Shown: one piece after another, positions 33,846-46,769 of the stretch
Numbering within the stretch: the first letter of the stretch is position 1
Layout of the letters: each line of letters opens with the position of its first letter
Source of the DNA: Buddleja alternifolia
Lineage: Eukaryota; Streptophyta; Magnoliopsida; Lamiales; Scrophulariaceae
Length of the DNA stretch: 64,000 nucleotides
Assembly: GCA_019426215.1 (NCBI GenBank)
Contig: CM033396.1
Span: 38,182,503 to 38,246,502 of the forward strand
Direction of reading: 5' to 3'
The notes under the pieces: model-generated
Databases searched by the model: none
The model's input: the letters and a program-made list of their open reading frames with translations, nothing else
Told to the model about the DNA's origin: nothing
Program-made: the position numbers and the translations under genes

Positions 33846-36800
33846 CTCCTCGCAATCGAAACTTCCGGAGAACAAATGTTGAGACTGGATCGAAAATCAA
33901 TGAACAGTGACGAGGGCAAGCCTCTGGTGAAAATATCTACAAATTGGCTTGAAGATGGAACATGCAGCACACGGACATGACCAAGAGCAACACATTTTCG
34001 CACAAAATGTAAATCTATTTCAACATGTTTGGTTCTTTGGTGTTGAACCGGGTTCGAGGACATATAAACTGAAATGACATTATCACAATACACGATGGTT
34101 GCTTTCGAAAGAGTACAATAAAGCTCGAGGAGAAGGTTACGGAGCCAAGAGGTTTCAGCAACAACATTAGCAATCCCACGATATTCAGCCTCAGCACTAG
34201 ACCGAGAAACGACGTGCTAGCATATGGAAGACCAAGAAAGAAGATTATCACCGAGAAAGACACAATAACCGGAGGTGGAACGACAAGTATCGGGACAACC
34301 AACCCAGTAAGTATCGGAATAAGCAATGAGCTGAGAAAGAAAGGATGGATGAAGGAAAATACCCTATGAAAAACTACCTTTGAGGTAGCAAAGAACACGT
34401 TTGAGAGCAAGCATGTGATGTTCACAAGGATCATGCATAAAAAGACACAATTGCTGAACTGAGAAGGCTATATCCGGACAAGTGAAAGTAAGATACTGCA
34501 GAGCACCGGCTAGACTGCGATGTAAAGTAGGATTAGACAAGGGGGCGCTGGAAAAGGAGGAGAGTTTGGAATGAGTGTCAAATGGAGTGGTAACGGGATT
34601 ACAGGAAGACATGTTCGCATGGTCAAGAATTTCAAGTGTGGATTTTTCTTGAGAAAGGAAAAGAAAAGATGAAGAGTGAGTGATAGAAATCCTAATGGAA
34701 TAGTGTAAAGGACCGACATCGGTCATAGCAAATTCTCGAGAGAGAGAAGCGAAGTGATATGGGCTAGAAGAGAGGAACTAGAAGCGGTAAGGACGATATC
34801 GTCAACATAGAGAAGTAAAAACACAATAGAAGATCCGTGACGAAAGATAAAGAGAGAGGAGTTAGCCCGACTACTTGAGAAACTTATAAAGGAGATGAAA
34901 GTGGCAAAGCGTTAATGCTAGGCACGGGGAGCTTGTTTGAGACCATAAAGAGCCTTCTTGAGATGACAAACATGATTAAGGAAGGCCGGGTTTGAGTAAC
35001 CAGGAGGTTGTTTCATAAAGACTGTCTTCTAGAATATTGTCGTGAAGGAAGGCATTTTTGACATCAAGTTGGTGAAGGGGCTAGGAGCGAGAGATAGCAA
35101 TGCTAAGAAAACTATGTGGATACTGGATAGTGGCGGGTTTGACAATAGGACTAAAAGTATCTTCGTTATCAATTCCAGGTTGTTGGGTAAACCCTTGAGC
35201 AACTAAACGAGCTTTATAACGTTTAAGCGTACCATCATAATGGAATATATGATGAAAAATCCATTTGGACCCAACAAGATTGACATTAGGAGGACACGGA
35301 ACAAAATCCCACGTATAATTAAAAAAAAAAAGCGGAGAGCTCGTCATCCATAACAGCTTTCCAGTGAGGGTCACGTAGAGCTTGAGTATAAGAGCGCGAA
35401 AGAGGGGAGCAGCCAGAGGAAAGAGAAGCAGATAGATTAAAGATGTGACAGGGCTTGGTAATGCTAGATTTTGAACACGTAACCATAGGATATGTGGATA
35501 CTGCAATGGGCGGAGCCAAATGGGGGGTTGGTGTAGTGCGAGGAGGTTCTGGCAAAGAAGGGGGCGAGTGATTGAGAAGAGGAGAGGGTTCGTCATCGGG
35601 ACAGAGGAAGTCATAGAATGGCGGACCAGAGTAAGAAGAGATAGAGGAAAAATGGAAAGTGGACTCGTCAAACACGACATAACGGGAGATAATAATTTTG
35701 TTAGTAGCTAAGTCCAGACAGCAAATAACCTCGATGATTTGGAAGATAGCCTAAAAATAAACAAGTGGTAAGGACTTCATGAAGAGGATAAAGTTCGTCG
35801 TTGCTGTCAGTGCGAAGGATGAGAGTCCTAGTTTGAAGATCATTGACAAAAAAACTAAAGGGTCAAATTCTATCGAACAATCATTATCTTTAGTGAATTG
35901 ACAAACGGAAATGAGATTAACTAAAGAAGAGAACAAAAGAACATTTTTAAGATGAAGAGGGCGAGGTTGAGAATAAAAAGCAGAATGCCCAATATTTTGC
36001 ACTAGTAGAACCACACCATTACCAACAATAATAGAAGTAGAAGAATGAAAAAGTGCAATAGTATGTAACTTACCTTGGTTAGGTGTCATGTGTAAGCACG
36101 CTCTAGTATCCATATACTATTGCTCATCAGGCTATTGATAAGTCATAGTTTGAAAAATGGAGGACAAATTCGTTGGAGTTGAATTAATAGCAGGAGATGG
36201 TGATGGCATGTGGTTGGACCCATGCGGAAAAGTGGAGCTGGTGGGCTGAAGAGATAGTAGTGGGCCGCTGTTGTAGTTAATGGGAGATTGGGCCGAATGC
36301 ATGGAGTAAAAAGGGCCGTTGGGTATAGCCGTGTTGCTGTTTGGAGAAGGAGACCAGGAAGCGGAGTTGTTGGGCTGCTGAGGGAGTTGAGCGTAATGTA
36401 CCAAGTTGGAGTAAACACCAGGTGGCCCATATTACTGTTGTAGAAAATTCGAGTAAGCTTAGGATCAGCTGATAAGTGAAGCCTGGTGGAGCTTGAGGGG
36501 GACGCTGATTTGGGCCTTGAGAAAAACTACCATTGTTATTGTAACTGGACCGATTATTATACATGTCATTACCTCTACCTCGACCCCGAAAATTATTATG
36601 ATTCGTGTTTAGATATTGGTTTGAATTAGTATTTTGAGAGAGAAGGGTAGTGGATGAATCATGAGTGGGAGGGGTAGAGTGAAAACACTTTTCGCGAGTT
36701 TCATGGAGTGAAAGGAGATTTCGAATTTTGAAATAGGCTGGGAGGGGTTTATAGTAATGATTATAGTGACAAGAAGGAGATATGATTCGGGCAACCGTTT

Positions 36801-37601
36801 TAATAATTGTAAATTTTTGAAGATAATGAAAACGCTCACTAATTTCTAAGAAGAGAGAGGTTTATTATTCAAAAAAATTTCTTCAATTGCAGACCAAAGA
36901 TCGTGAGACATGGCATACTCTAAATCAATGTTTTTGAGAAGTTTAATATCAATAGTAGAGTAAAACCATCTTTTTATGGTGGAATCTAAAGTAAACCATT
37001 TATCATTGGGATCACTCGTAGGTTTGAATTTTCTCGAGAAGTGGTAAAAAACAAAGTAACTGCGCCATAGGTCCATGAACATACCTCGTCAAAGCTTATA
37101 ATTAGAATCATTATCGTTCAATTTAAAACCAAAGGATGAGTAAACATTGCCGGCGGCAAGTGCAGGATGGATCAGGGCTATTTTTGTTGGGTTGGGGGCA
37201 GGCATTTAGGTTTCGGTTGTTTCTTCGGGATTAGCCATGGGTTCGGACACGGGGAAATCGAAAAACACGAAACGAAATAACTAACGAAAAAAGAGATAGA
37301 AGATAATAAAGCAAGATAAATTATCGGGAGAAGACAACAACTAATGATAGCCGAATATTGCAGAGGCACCAAGATCCGAGCGGCGCTGATTCGAGGCTGT
37401 ATAGTGATAAATTTCACGTTGAGGAGAATGACAAAGACTTACGCGGAAGAAAAAAGGAATAAAACATAAAAGTGGAGCTTTGGAAAAAAAAAAGGAATGG
37501 CACAGCAACTTGATAATCAATGGCGCTGGTGGCGAAGAATATCACCGACGGCTGCGTGGAAAAAAAAATTGAGGCCTAGGATTAGGTTAAGCTCGATACC
37601 A
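33846..37601 (-). pseudogene. Copia C gag-pol remnant
   Basis: Read on the minus strand from right to left. There is a gag-like segment (36846-37082) and a Pro/Ser/Asn-rich region (36130-36570). A protease/pre-integrase piece follows (35751-36113, TRACLHMTP). The motif GYLPNHRGYL comes next near 35740, so almost the whole catalytic integrase core is missing. Reverse transcriptase pieces follow: [11 protein letters not shown] near 35200 and LLYVDD near 34800. An RNase H domain closes it (33850-34430, RTKHVEIDLHFVR). Multiple frameshifts separate the pieces. It cannot be functional. Confidence 0.88.
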
Positions 37602-37654
37602 TGTTAAGATATAATCCTCATTAGATTAATAATGAAAGATACAGAGGTTCATAT
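37602..37654 (-). repeat. Copia C 5' LTR, left part
   Basis: TGTTAAGATATAATCC... to ...ACAGAGGTTCATAT, matching the first 50 bp of the 3' LTR up to the CACTA insertion point. Confidence 0.88.
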
Positions 37655-37679
37655 CACTACCAAATAAAATTTCTATTAC

Positions 37680-37830
37680 AGCGTACCTATGACAGCGGTT
37701 TTGAAAACTGCTGTCATAGGGGGTACTCGGTTCGGACCTATGACAACGGTTCAAGCCAAAACGCTGTCATAGGTGTCAGAAAAAAAAAATTGAACGCAAC
37801 AGCGGTTCAGCCGAACCGCTGGCACAGGGG
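37680..37830. repeat. CACTA left subterminal repeats
   Basis: Direct and inverted copies of CCTATGACAGCGGTT / ACTGCTGTCATAGG, probably transposase-protein binding sites by family analogy. Confidence 0.75.
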
Positions 37831-37849
37831 CCGGGTTTTCTACAACCCG

Positions 37850-38290
37850 GCCCCCCTCTCTCTCACTCTCTCACTCTCACTCACTCACTCCCTCTCTCTC
37901 TCTCTCTCAACTCTCTCACCACCACCACCACCACCGTCCGCCGTCCGCCGCCCCTCTCTTTTTCTCTCTCTATCTCTAAATCTACCTCTCTCTCTCTCTC
38001 TCTCTCTGTTTCTCTCTCTATTTCTACATCAACTTCTCTCTCTCTCTCGGTTTCTCTCGATCTACTTCTCTCTCGCGCCGCCGGTTGCCGCTCCTCCGCC
38101 GTCCGCCGCCGTCACTCCGGTAGTATCTCTCTCTCTTTCTCTTGCTAGATATATATATATATATAAAAAAAATTAACTCTCTATATATATATATATAGAT
38201 AGTGCCGCCGCCCCCACCGCCCGCCGCCGCCGCCCCCACTGCCCGCGGCCGCCACCCACCTCCGCTTCCGCCGTCGTGGTCCATCTAGTT
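37850..38290. repeat. CT-rich and CCG-rich low-complexity tract
   Basis: Long (CT)n/(TC)n runs with CCACCACC and CCGCCG clusters, and TATATA runs at 38150-38205, between the CACTA terminus and transposase gene. This may be the element's promoter/leader; apparent reading frames here are low-complexity artefacts. Confidence 0.65.
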
Positions 38291-38329
38291 TTGGTATTTT
38301 CTTTTAGATAAATATAAATATATATATAT

Positions 38330-38690
38330 ACACACACACATAGAGTATGTATAGATGTATGTATATGTGGGTGTATGCATATATGAGTGTATGTATATAT
38401 ATTTGTGTATGTGTGCGTGTATTTGTGTATATATGGGTGTATGTATATATATTTGTGTATGTGTGGGTGTATATATATTTGTGTATGTATGAGTGTATTT
38501 GTGTATATATGGGTGTATGTATATATATTTGTGTATGTGTGCGTATATTTGTGTATATGTGGGTGTATATGTATATATATTTGTGTATGTATGGGTGTAT
38601 GTATATATTTGTGTATATGTGGGTGTATGTATATATTTGTGTATGTGTGGTGTATGTATATATATTTGTATATATTTTTGAAATTTGCCT
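38330..38690. repeat. GTGTATATATTTGTGTATGTG minisatellite
   Basis: About ten imperfect copies of a unit of roughly 30-36 bp alternating TATATATTTGTGTATGTGTG and GGGTGTATG. Its three open frames all read as Tyr/Val/Cys repeats and are not genes. Confidence 0.85.
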
Positions 38691-38799
38691 ATTTATTAAA
38701 AAATTTAAGGGAACTAGGAATTTGACTGAATTTAGTATTAATTTTAGTTAGTCGAGTGTTAATTCCGTTTGATTTGAGATTAAATTGTGGTTATTTGGT

Positions 38800-39080
38800 G
38801 GTTTAGGGTACATTGATCCAACTGGTGATCTATATTTATACTTAGTTGCTGAAAATATGATGTTTTATTTATAGTTTTATGTGATTTATGTGATCCGACT
38901 GGTGATCAATATTTGTAGTTATTGGAAATATGATGCTTTATGTGATTCAACTGGTGATCAATATATTTTTATAAAATGGTGCTTTATTTTTAGTTTTATG
39001 TGATTTATTTGATCCAACTGGTGATCAATATTTGTAGAAATATGATGTTTTATGTGATCCAACTGGTGATCAATATTTTC
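38800..39080. repeat. GATCCAACTGGTGATCAATA degenerate tandem repeat
   Basis: Five copies of a unit built on TGTGATCCAACTGGTGATC, each 50-80 bp apart, upstream of the transposase gene. Confidence 0.75.
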
Positions 39081-39545
39081 GTATAGTAAGATCGGCATTT
39101 TGGGTTTGTTGTGGGTGGAAGATTATAATATTGGGTTTGTTGTAGTTGAAATATACGAATTTTGTTGGTTGCAAGTTTGGGGGAATATTAAGTCGAGAAC
39201 CTGGTAGAAATTTTTGCATCGGTAATTTGCCGAATTTTTTCTAGGATAACGTAAAATAAATTAAAATAAAAATAGTTTAAATAATTTGACTAAACTGATG
39301 TTAAAATTGTTTAATTTAATTAATGAAGATTGAAATTGGATTTTAGCGGATCGTAAGATCCGAATTTTGTTGGATTCAACCTACCCGGGTGAAGATTAAG
39401 TCAAGAACTTGGTAGTAATTTTTGCGTTGTTACTCTGCCGAATTTTTTCTAAAATAATGGGAAATAAATTAAAATAAAAATTATTTAATTAATTTAACTA
39501 TCAACTAATGATAAAATTGTTTAATTTGATTAATTCAGAATCAAA

Positions 39546-42500
39546 ATGGATCGAAGTTGGATTTTAGCAGATCGTATGTCGGGACAGTATGAGAAAGGTG
39601 TGAAAGAGTTCATAAAGTTTGTGGTTGACCATGCACCAGATCGAACTAGGATCACTTGCCCGTGTTTACGTTGTTGTTTTGGAAAGAGAATTAGTCCACG
39701 TGAGTTGGAAGATCATTAGGTGTGTAATGGAATTGATAAAAGCTACAAACGTTGGACAAGACACGGTGAAAGCAGTGTCCCGTTGGATGGTTTGGGTGGT
39801 ACATCATATCCATCACACGATTTCAACATGAATGATTATGAGCCTGATCGTTTGGAGGAGATGACAAATGTGATTGAGGAGGATTTGCGTAATTGTCCTA
39901 AAATGTTTGACAATTTGACAAGTGATTCAAAGACACCACTGTATAGTGGTAGTAAATTCACGAGATTGAAAGCAGATCTTAACCTATACAAGTTAAAAGC
40001 CAACAATGGGTGGAGTGATAAGAGTTTCACAGAGTTGCTTGGTTTATTAAAAAGCATGCTACCTGAGGATAATGTGTTACCTAATCGTACTTATGAGGCT
40101 AAACGGATGTTAACCTCAATTGGCATGGGATATGAGAGGATACATGCCTGTCTCAATGATTGCGTATTATTTAGAATTGACTATGCATCATTGAAGGCCT
40201 GTCCAAAATGTGGCGCCTCACGGTACAAGAAGAATGGATCTACGCCTGTCAAAACCATGTGGTATTTGCCTATAATACCACGATTTAAGCGCATGTACAG
40301 TAGTAAAGAGTTAGCTAAGGACTTGACATGGCATGCTGATAGAAGGCTTGAAGAAAGGATTGAAGATGACAAGATTCGACATCCCTCAGATTCTCCTCAA
40401 TGGAAAAAGATTGATGATGATTTCCCTGAATTTGGTGAAGAATCAAGAAACCTGCGCCTTGTATTGGCTACAGATGGCATGAACCCTCATGGCTTGCAAA
40501 GTAGCTCACATAGTACATGGCCGGTGATTTTGATGATCTACAACCTTCCTCCATCGCGATGCATGAAGCGAGAGCATATAATGATGCCTATACTCATTTC
40601 TGGGCCGAAACAACCTGGAAATGATATAGATGTCTACTTGGCTCCTTTAATTGAGGATTTGAAGGTGTTGTGGGACACCGGTGTTCAAGTATATGACGGG
40701 TTGAGAGAAGAAAATTTTAATCTCAGAGTCATGTTATTTGGAACAATCAATGATTTTCCGGCAAGAGCAAACCTCGAGGGATATGGTGTACATGGCCAAT
40801 GTGGATGCCCCATATGTGTCAAGAGTACAGATCAATATCGATTGACACACTCCCAGAAATATGCATTCCAAGGGCATCGGAGATGGCTAAATCGGAACCA
40901 TCAATATCGTCGGTGGAAGAAAGCTTTCAATGGGAATATAGAAGAAGGCCGAGCTCCTAAGTGCTTAACTGGTGAAGAAGTGTTTGAAAATGTAAGAGAC
41001 TTGGAGGTTAAATTTGGAAAGACTTTTGCATGTGGCCTTGCAAAAACTGGGTGGAAAAAAAAGTTAATTTTCTTTGAGTTGTCGTATTGGACGTCTTTAC
41101 ATGTTAGACATTTTCTCGATATAATGCATATTGAGAAAAATGTATTTGATAGCGTCATTGGAACACTTCTAAATGTGCCCGGAAAGACAAAAGATGGCGT
41201 AAAGGCACGGTTAGACTTGGTTGAAATGAAGATAAGAGGAAAATTGACACCAACAAAGAAGGGGAAACGTACTTATTTGCCTCCAGCAGCTCACACTCTA
41301 GCCAGGAAAGAAAAAATTGCATTATGTGAGTTTCTTAATGGAGTGAAACTTCCAGAAGGGTATTCTTCAAACATTAGCAGTCTTGTATCAATGAAGGATT
41401 TGAAGCTAAAGCACTTGAAGACTCACGATTGTCATGTAATCATGGATCATTTGTTACCAATTGCTATACGGGCCATTTTGCCAAAAAAGGTGAGAGACAC
41501 GATAACTAAATTGTGTTTCTTCTTCAAAGCAATGTGGAGCAAGGTGTTTGATCCTGAGCAATTTCCTGCACTTCAAAAACAAATTGTCATCACTTTGTGT
41601 GAGCTTGAAATGTATTTTCCACCTGCTTTTTTTGATATAATGACTCATCTACCCATTCACTTGGTTAGAGAGACTCAACTATGTGGACCGGCTTTTATGA
41701 GATCTATGTATTCGGCTGAGCGTTATATGAAGGTATTGAAAGGCTACGTGAAAAATCGTAGTCGACCGGAAGGTTACATTGTTGAACGGTACATAGTTGA
41801 TGAAGCCATTACATTTTGCACAGAGTATCTGACAAATTCTAATGTTGCAGAGCTTCCAAAGTCTCATGTTGTGGGAGGGGGAACAGAAGGAGTCGGATTA
41901 ATGGGAAAGCAATTAGTTAGTGTTCATATTACACAAAGGGATCAGGCACACCTATATGTGCTCCACAACACCGATGAGGTTGACCCATATGTTGAAGAGC
42001 ATAAGAACCAACTTAGGAGATTCAATCCAATTAAAAATGAGAGTTGGATTTCAAGAGAGCATAATAAGAGTTTCATCGATTGGTTCCGAAAGCATTTTGA
42101 AGAAAAACAGAAAGAGAATCCACAGCTTTCAGTTTCAGATAAATTGACACGACTGTCGATGGGTCCGGACAGACTAGTATTTTGTTATTCAGGTTATCGT
42201 ATAAATGGTCGCACATTCTATACAAAAGACCAAGACGAACAAAGTACAATGCAGAATAGTGGTGTGAGTCTTGTAGCTCAAGCAATGCATATCTCAAGTG
42301 CGAAAGATAATAATCCTATCTATGCCGATTTATCATATTACGGGGTGATTGAACGTATATGGGAGCTTGATTATAGTTGGTTTCGGGTGCCTGTATTTGG
42401 GTGTAGGTGGGTTGACAATAAACATGGTGTCGATAATAGTGAAATAGGCTTCACTCGAGTAGACCTTGAAAGGGTGGGATACAAAGATGAACCTTTCATT

Positions 42501-42827
42501 TTAGCGTCACAAGCTAAACAAGTATTTTTTGTTACCGATCCTATTGATAAGAGGTGGTCCATTGTTTTATCGGCAAACAAAAATACATGTACTGATGGTG
42601 ATTATGAAGAAAGTGAAGATGATGGAGAAAACCCTATCTCATTAGGTGATTCACAATCAATTGATAGTGACGATGACTTGGATATAAGTGATGATGAATT
42701 GTATATGCGACAAGATCACCAAGAGGGGATATGGATTAATCCGTCAGTTCGTCGCCGTACTAAAAAAAATGGTCGTACCGATGGGAAGCAAAAGACTGCT
42801 AAGCCAACGACAAAAAGAAAACGATGA
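39546..42827 (+). CDS. CACTA tnp2-type transposase (TNPD), with an early in-frame TAG
   Basis: Cuts and joins CACTA element ends. From ATG 39546 (MDRSWILADRM) the first 57 codons form the transposase-associated domain with CPCLRCC, then TAG at 39717-39719. The same frame continues without a break for about 1035 codons (VCNGIDKSYKRWTRHGE...). Relatives usually have Leu at that stop, so I read it as one gene with a nonsense change; start at an internal codon, or splicing around the stop, is the alternative. Core motifs: zinc-binding CPKCGASRYKK, LATDGMNPHG in the tnp2 domain (about 40470-40490), CGCPIC, then DUF4218-like (MHLLPIAIRA region; about 41440-41700) and DUF4216-like (about 42330-42560) domains, and an acidic then basic tail. 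Otherwise undamaged. Confidence 0.9.
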
Positions 42828-43061
42828 AAGGTATTTGAATTTATTTCATAATTGTATGATAGACTTATTTCAATATTTATACTTAGTTGCTAGAAAATTT
42901 ACATTCTTGAGATTTGCCAATTTTTGTGGAAAATTTAAGGGAAATAGGGGGTTGATTGATTTTAAGGTTAATTTGGTTTAGCGGGGGGTTAATTATGTTT
43001 AATTGAGGATTCAATTTTGTTTATTTTGTGGTTTAGGATAATTTTGTTTATTTTGTGATTT

Positions 43062-43272
43062 ATTACTTCTATTTGAAAATTATTATTGCCAAATAAATCT
43101 GCCAAATTTATATGAATCTAACTTCTGTATTTATTACTTCTATTTGAAAATTATTATTGCCAAATGAATCTGCCAAATTTATATGAATCTAACTTCTGTA
43201 TTTATTACTTCTATTTGAAAATTATTATTGCCAAATGAATCTGCCAAATTTATATGAATCTAACTTCTGTAT
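43062..43272. repeat. 71-bp tandem repeat, three copies
   Basis: Three near-identical 71-bp units beginning ATTACTTCTATTTGAAAATT lie between the two CACTA genes, ending just before the start of the second gene. Confidence 0.9.
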
Positions 43273-43292
43273 TATTTGTCTTTTGTAGGTTA

Positions 43293-44710
43293 ATGGCTTC
43301 AAATCCTGATGGTAGTTTTCCCGACAATGATGTATATGGATCAGATAGCGGTCATGAGAAGGAGATACGGAGAGGTATCACGGCTATGAAAAAAAGTTAT
43401 CAATGCCAGAAGTAAAGGCATAAGGCTACCTGTCGGCTGGAATGACAGAGGTCAGCCAGTTAACCCCAACAAATCAATATTTGTTGGGTATATAGGCGTG
43501 CAGGTTCGGCAGAAGGTGTCGATTGCCATGAGTAATTGGCGCAAAGTCCCGTCAGCAACAAAAAAAAACATTTGGGATGAGATGAAGGTAATTTGGATAT
43601 TATCATATTTGTAAGTGTTAATGTATTATCATATTCTCTAAATTATAATTTTATATATACTTTATTGTTTGTTTTTTGTAGTTGGCGTTTGATATTGACG
43701 AAAGTCGACAAAAGTACGTACTAGCAGAAGCTGGGAGGCTAGCACGTAACTTCAGGAGCTACATAAGCAGAAAGTATGTGCGAGATGATGATGGAAACGT
43801 TAATGTCAACCCACATCCACAATATGAGATATCCCAAGCCGATTGGGCAGCATTTTTAGAGGTTCGCTTAGGTGAACCTTGGCAGGTAGCTAGTCATTTT
43901 AATTTACAGTTTCATTTGTTGGTTATTGCGTTTATATTTAGCTAATAATTTGATAATGTAATAAACAGAAAATAAGTATGGACAATCAGGAAAGAGCAAA
44001 GGACCCTGAATATCCTTACCGGAAAGGGAGTCTTGGACATGCTGTTGTGGAGCAAATGGAGGTATGTAGTTCATTTAGCAGTGAATCCTTACAATTTTTT
44101 TAATAATAATTCTATGTTAATGCATACATATATTTTTTAATGCAAATATAGATAAATAAAAGAAGGGATGCGGGATCCGATTGTACAGATGTGACACGAG
44201 CACTCGTGTGGAGGGTTGTGCGTTCCGATGCGACAAATCAAATTCATAACGAAAATGTTAGAAGAGTGGTGAATGAAATGGTGAGTTATTGGCAATTTTA
44301 GCTCTATTAATTGTTTTATGTTTGTTTTGAAATACTATTGGCACTAGCCATAGTGGAAATGAGACGAACCGAGATGACCTATTGGCTAAAGCTATTAAAA
44401 GGAAAGAGCATCCGGGTCGCGTTAGGGGTGTTGGCTTTGGGGTCTCACAAAGAGACTATTTTAAGGATCCAAAGCCTGCTTCAGAAAAGGAGGTGGAAAA
44501 CTTGAGAAACATAGTGAAAAACCTCTCCGAAACTATGGTTGCCATGCAACAACGAATTAATGTTTTGGAAGCCCCTAACTCGCGTCAGCCACATGAAGAT
44601 GACGTGATTTCTTTGAAAGAGATCAGCCCAGAACCAGGTTATAAGACGCTTCCTGAGGTAAAAATTTGAACTTGTTTATTAACCATTCAAAACTTTCTAA
44701 TATAATGTTG

Positions 44711-44747
<37 letters not shown>

Positions 44748-46475
44748 AGGGTATCACTCCATGTCAATTAGTACTTTCATCTCCATCATATCGTGTGGTG
44801 GCTAAAGGACAGCTATACAATCGATCAGAGACTGATAGAACACTTCACAACTGTCAATTAGCCACCAACAATGTGAAAGTGCGCATTGACACTGCAGTTG
44901 AGGCTAATACACTCCTGCCCGTCCCTCTCAATGATGAAATATTCTCCATTTCTCATGCTCTGGGTATCTTTGTTGCTTGGCCAGCGAGTCTTGTCATTGT
45001 CACTGCTGCACCGGTATGTAATTAATAGCTAGTCATTAATAAATTATAACAATTTGTTTGAGGTTACTAAATATACTTTGGTGTGTAACATTTATATTTT
45101 ATTTTCTTACTTAAACAGTCCAAATCATCTGGAAACCGTAAGTCAGGGACATCGAAGCGGTCAGCTGTCAAAGGAAAATCTCAAGTGGCCGAGCCTGCAG
45201 GTGAAGTAGACATATGTGCAGATCTTCAACTAGATGGACTCCCTAATGACCTTGTATTTCTGGGAAAGTACACGAAGATGATGAAGATTGGTGCCCAGAT
45301 CAATATATACATGGACGAAGCCATTATGGATTTTTCATTCCCAGAGTTCATTGGAAAGGAGGAGATCTGTCACCTTCTGTGTAGAAAAGAGATAGGAGCC
45401 TCTATCATTACAGCATACATAAAGTAAGTTTTTTAATTATTTTATTACATCTAAACTACGATTATTTTCGTTACTCGAAATTCATTTTTTATGCTCAATT
45501 TAGGTGTTTGTGGTTTAACTACGTGATCCCCGAAGGAAAAGAAGCAAGTTTCGGGTTCCTTAGCCCACATTCCATAGCTGCTCAAAGCCTCAAACAGACT
45601 CGCCAGTTCAACAAGTGCAGTACATAGCACGTGTTATGATACATAGTGCACAACAGAATAAGTTATTTCTTGCACCTTACAACACCGGGTGAGCTACTAA
45701 AGACTCGACTTTAATTTGTAAAACTAGCTACGCAAAACAAATTATCAACTTATCTTTTGAATGCTTTATAGGGGTCATTGGTTGTTGCTTGCAATTGATC
45801 CATTTAAAGAGATTGTTTACTATCTGGATTCTGTGCATGGTGAGCCGCAATACCGAGATGATATGATACTAAAATTCAATCAGTAAGTTTTTCATTCAAT
45901 CAATGTATCCATTATATTTAATATTTTTTTAAATTGTATTTATTTCACATAATTTCTTGTTTTTAACATATTTTCTTGTTTTTTATATTTTTTTATAGAG
46001 CTGTGCACATATTTCGTGCAAACAGCAACAACCAATCCAACATATCCAAAAACTCGGTCTGTAAATGGTTTACTATAAAGGTTAGCGTTTTCTAGTTTCA
46101 TGAGATTATATATTCGTATAGAAGTTCGTCTTCTAATACAACGTAATTTTGATTGCTTTTGTAGTGCCCCCGGCAGACCAACGAGGTGGATTGTGGCTAT
46201 TTCATTATGAGATTCATGAAAGAGATTATTAGTCATGGACTATCTATAATCCCAACAGCGGTATACATAATCCTTATATATACTTAATTCTATTACTTTT
46301 GAAATTATTAAACCTTTGGTAGGTAATTGAAATGTTATTTCACTTTGCAATTAATCTCTATATATATACATATATCTTGCAGTACTTTAAGGATTGTCAA
46401 TCCTTCTATACTGATGAGCAAATTGATGAAGTACGCTGCGAAGTTGCACGTTACATTTTCTTAGCAGCTCCTTAG
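43293..46475 (+). pseudogene. CACTA second gene: Ptta/En/Spm-like region plus Ulp1 (C48) protease, two frameshifts
   Basis: Twelve exons can be fitted: 43293-43587, 43682-43885, 43969-44061, 44152-44280, 44364-44657, 44750-45013, 45119-45423, 45504-45688, 45772-45882, 45999-46080, 46165-46260, 46383-46475. The N-terminal half (VRQKVSIAMSNWRKVP..., KYVLAEAGRLARNFRSYIS) looks like the plant Ptta/En/Spm transposase family (TNPA-like). The C-terminal exons form a Ulp1-type cysteine protease: GHWLLLAIDP (His at 45776), YYLDS (Asp at 45827), PRQTNEVDCGYF (Gln 46174, Cys 46192), so the catalytic set is complete. Two breaks: one extra A in the A-run at 43388-43394, and a missing base near 45613 (Gln-Phe-Asn versus VQYIARVM). 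Both could be real or assembly/sequencing errors; the first is in a homopolymer. The exon 5 start is chosen by phase. Confidence 0.8.
44709..44748. repeat. (TA)n(GT)n microsatellite in intron of CACTA second gene
   Basis: A TATATA run followed by GTGTGT leads straight into the acceptor TGTAG|GGTATC. Confidence 0.85.
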
Positions 46476-46769
46476 AAATTAGGTAATGTAGTTTTTGTAC
46501 ATTATGACTTGTTGTAAATTGAGATCAAATGATTTATTGTATTTCGTAAGGTCATTAGTAATTTAATTAGTTGATTGTACATTTTGTTGGAGATTATAAT
46601 ATTTTATTGTTGGAGGAAAAAAATGGTAATATTGAAGTTTGGGGTGATGTTTGTTTATGTTGAATATGTTTTGTTGTTAGTTGAAATTTGTTGGTTGGAT
46701 CATTGCATATTACTGTACAGGTACTATCATGACAGGACAATAAATAATAAAAAAAAAACAGAAAAAATG

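Noticed and set aside
38347..38751. Tyr/Val/Cys-rich open frames of 62-134 codons in three frames
   Set aside because: All three frames are open because of the TATATTTGTGTATG minisatellite; no gene signal.
43062..43272. Centromeric or subtelomeric satellite
   Set aside because: Only three 71-bp copies, confined to the spacer between the two CACTA genes.
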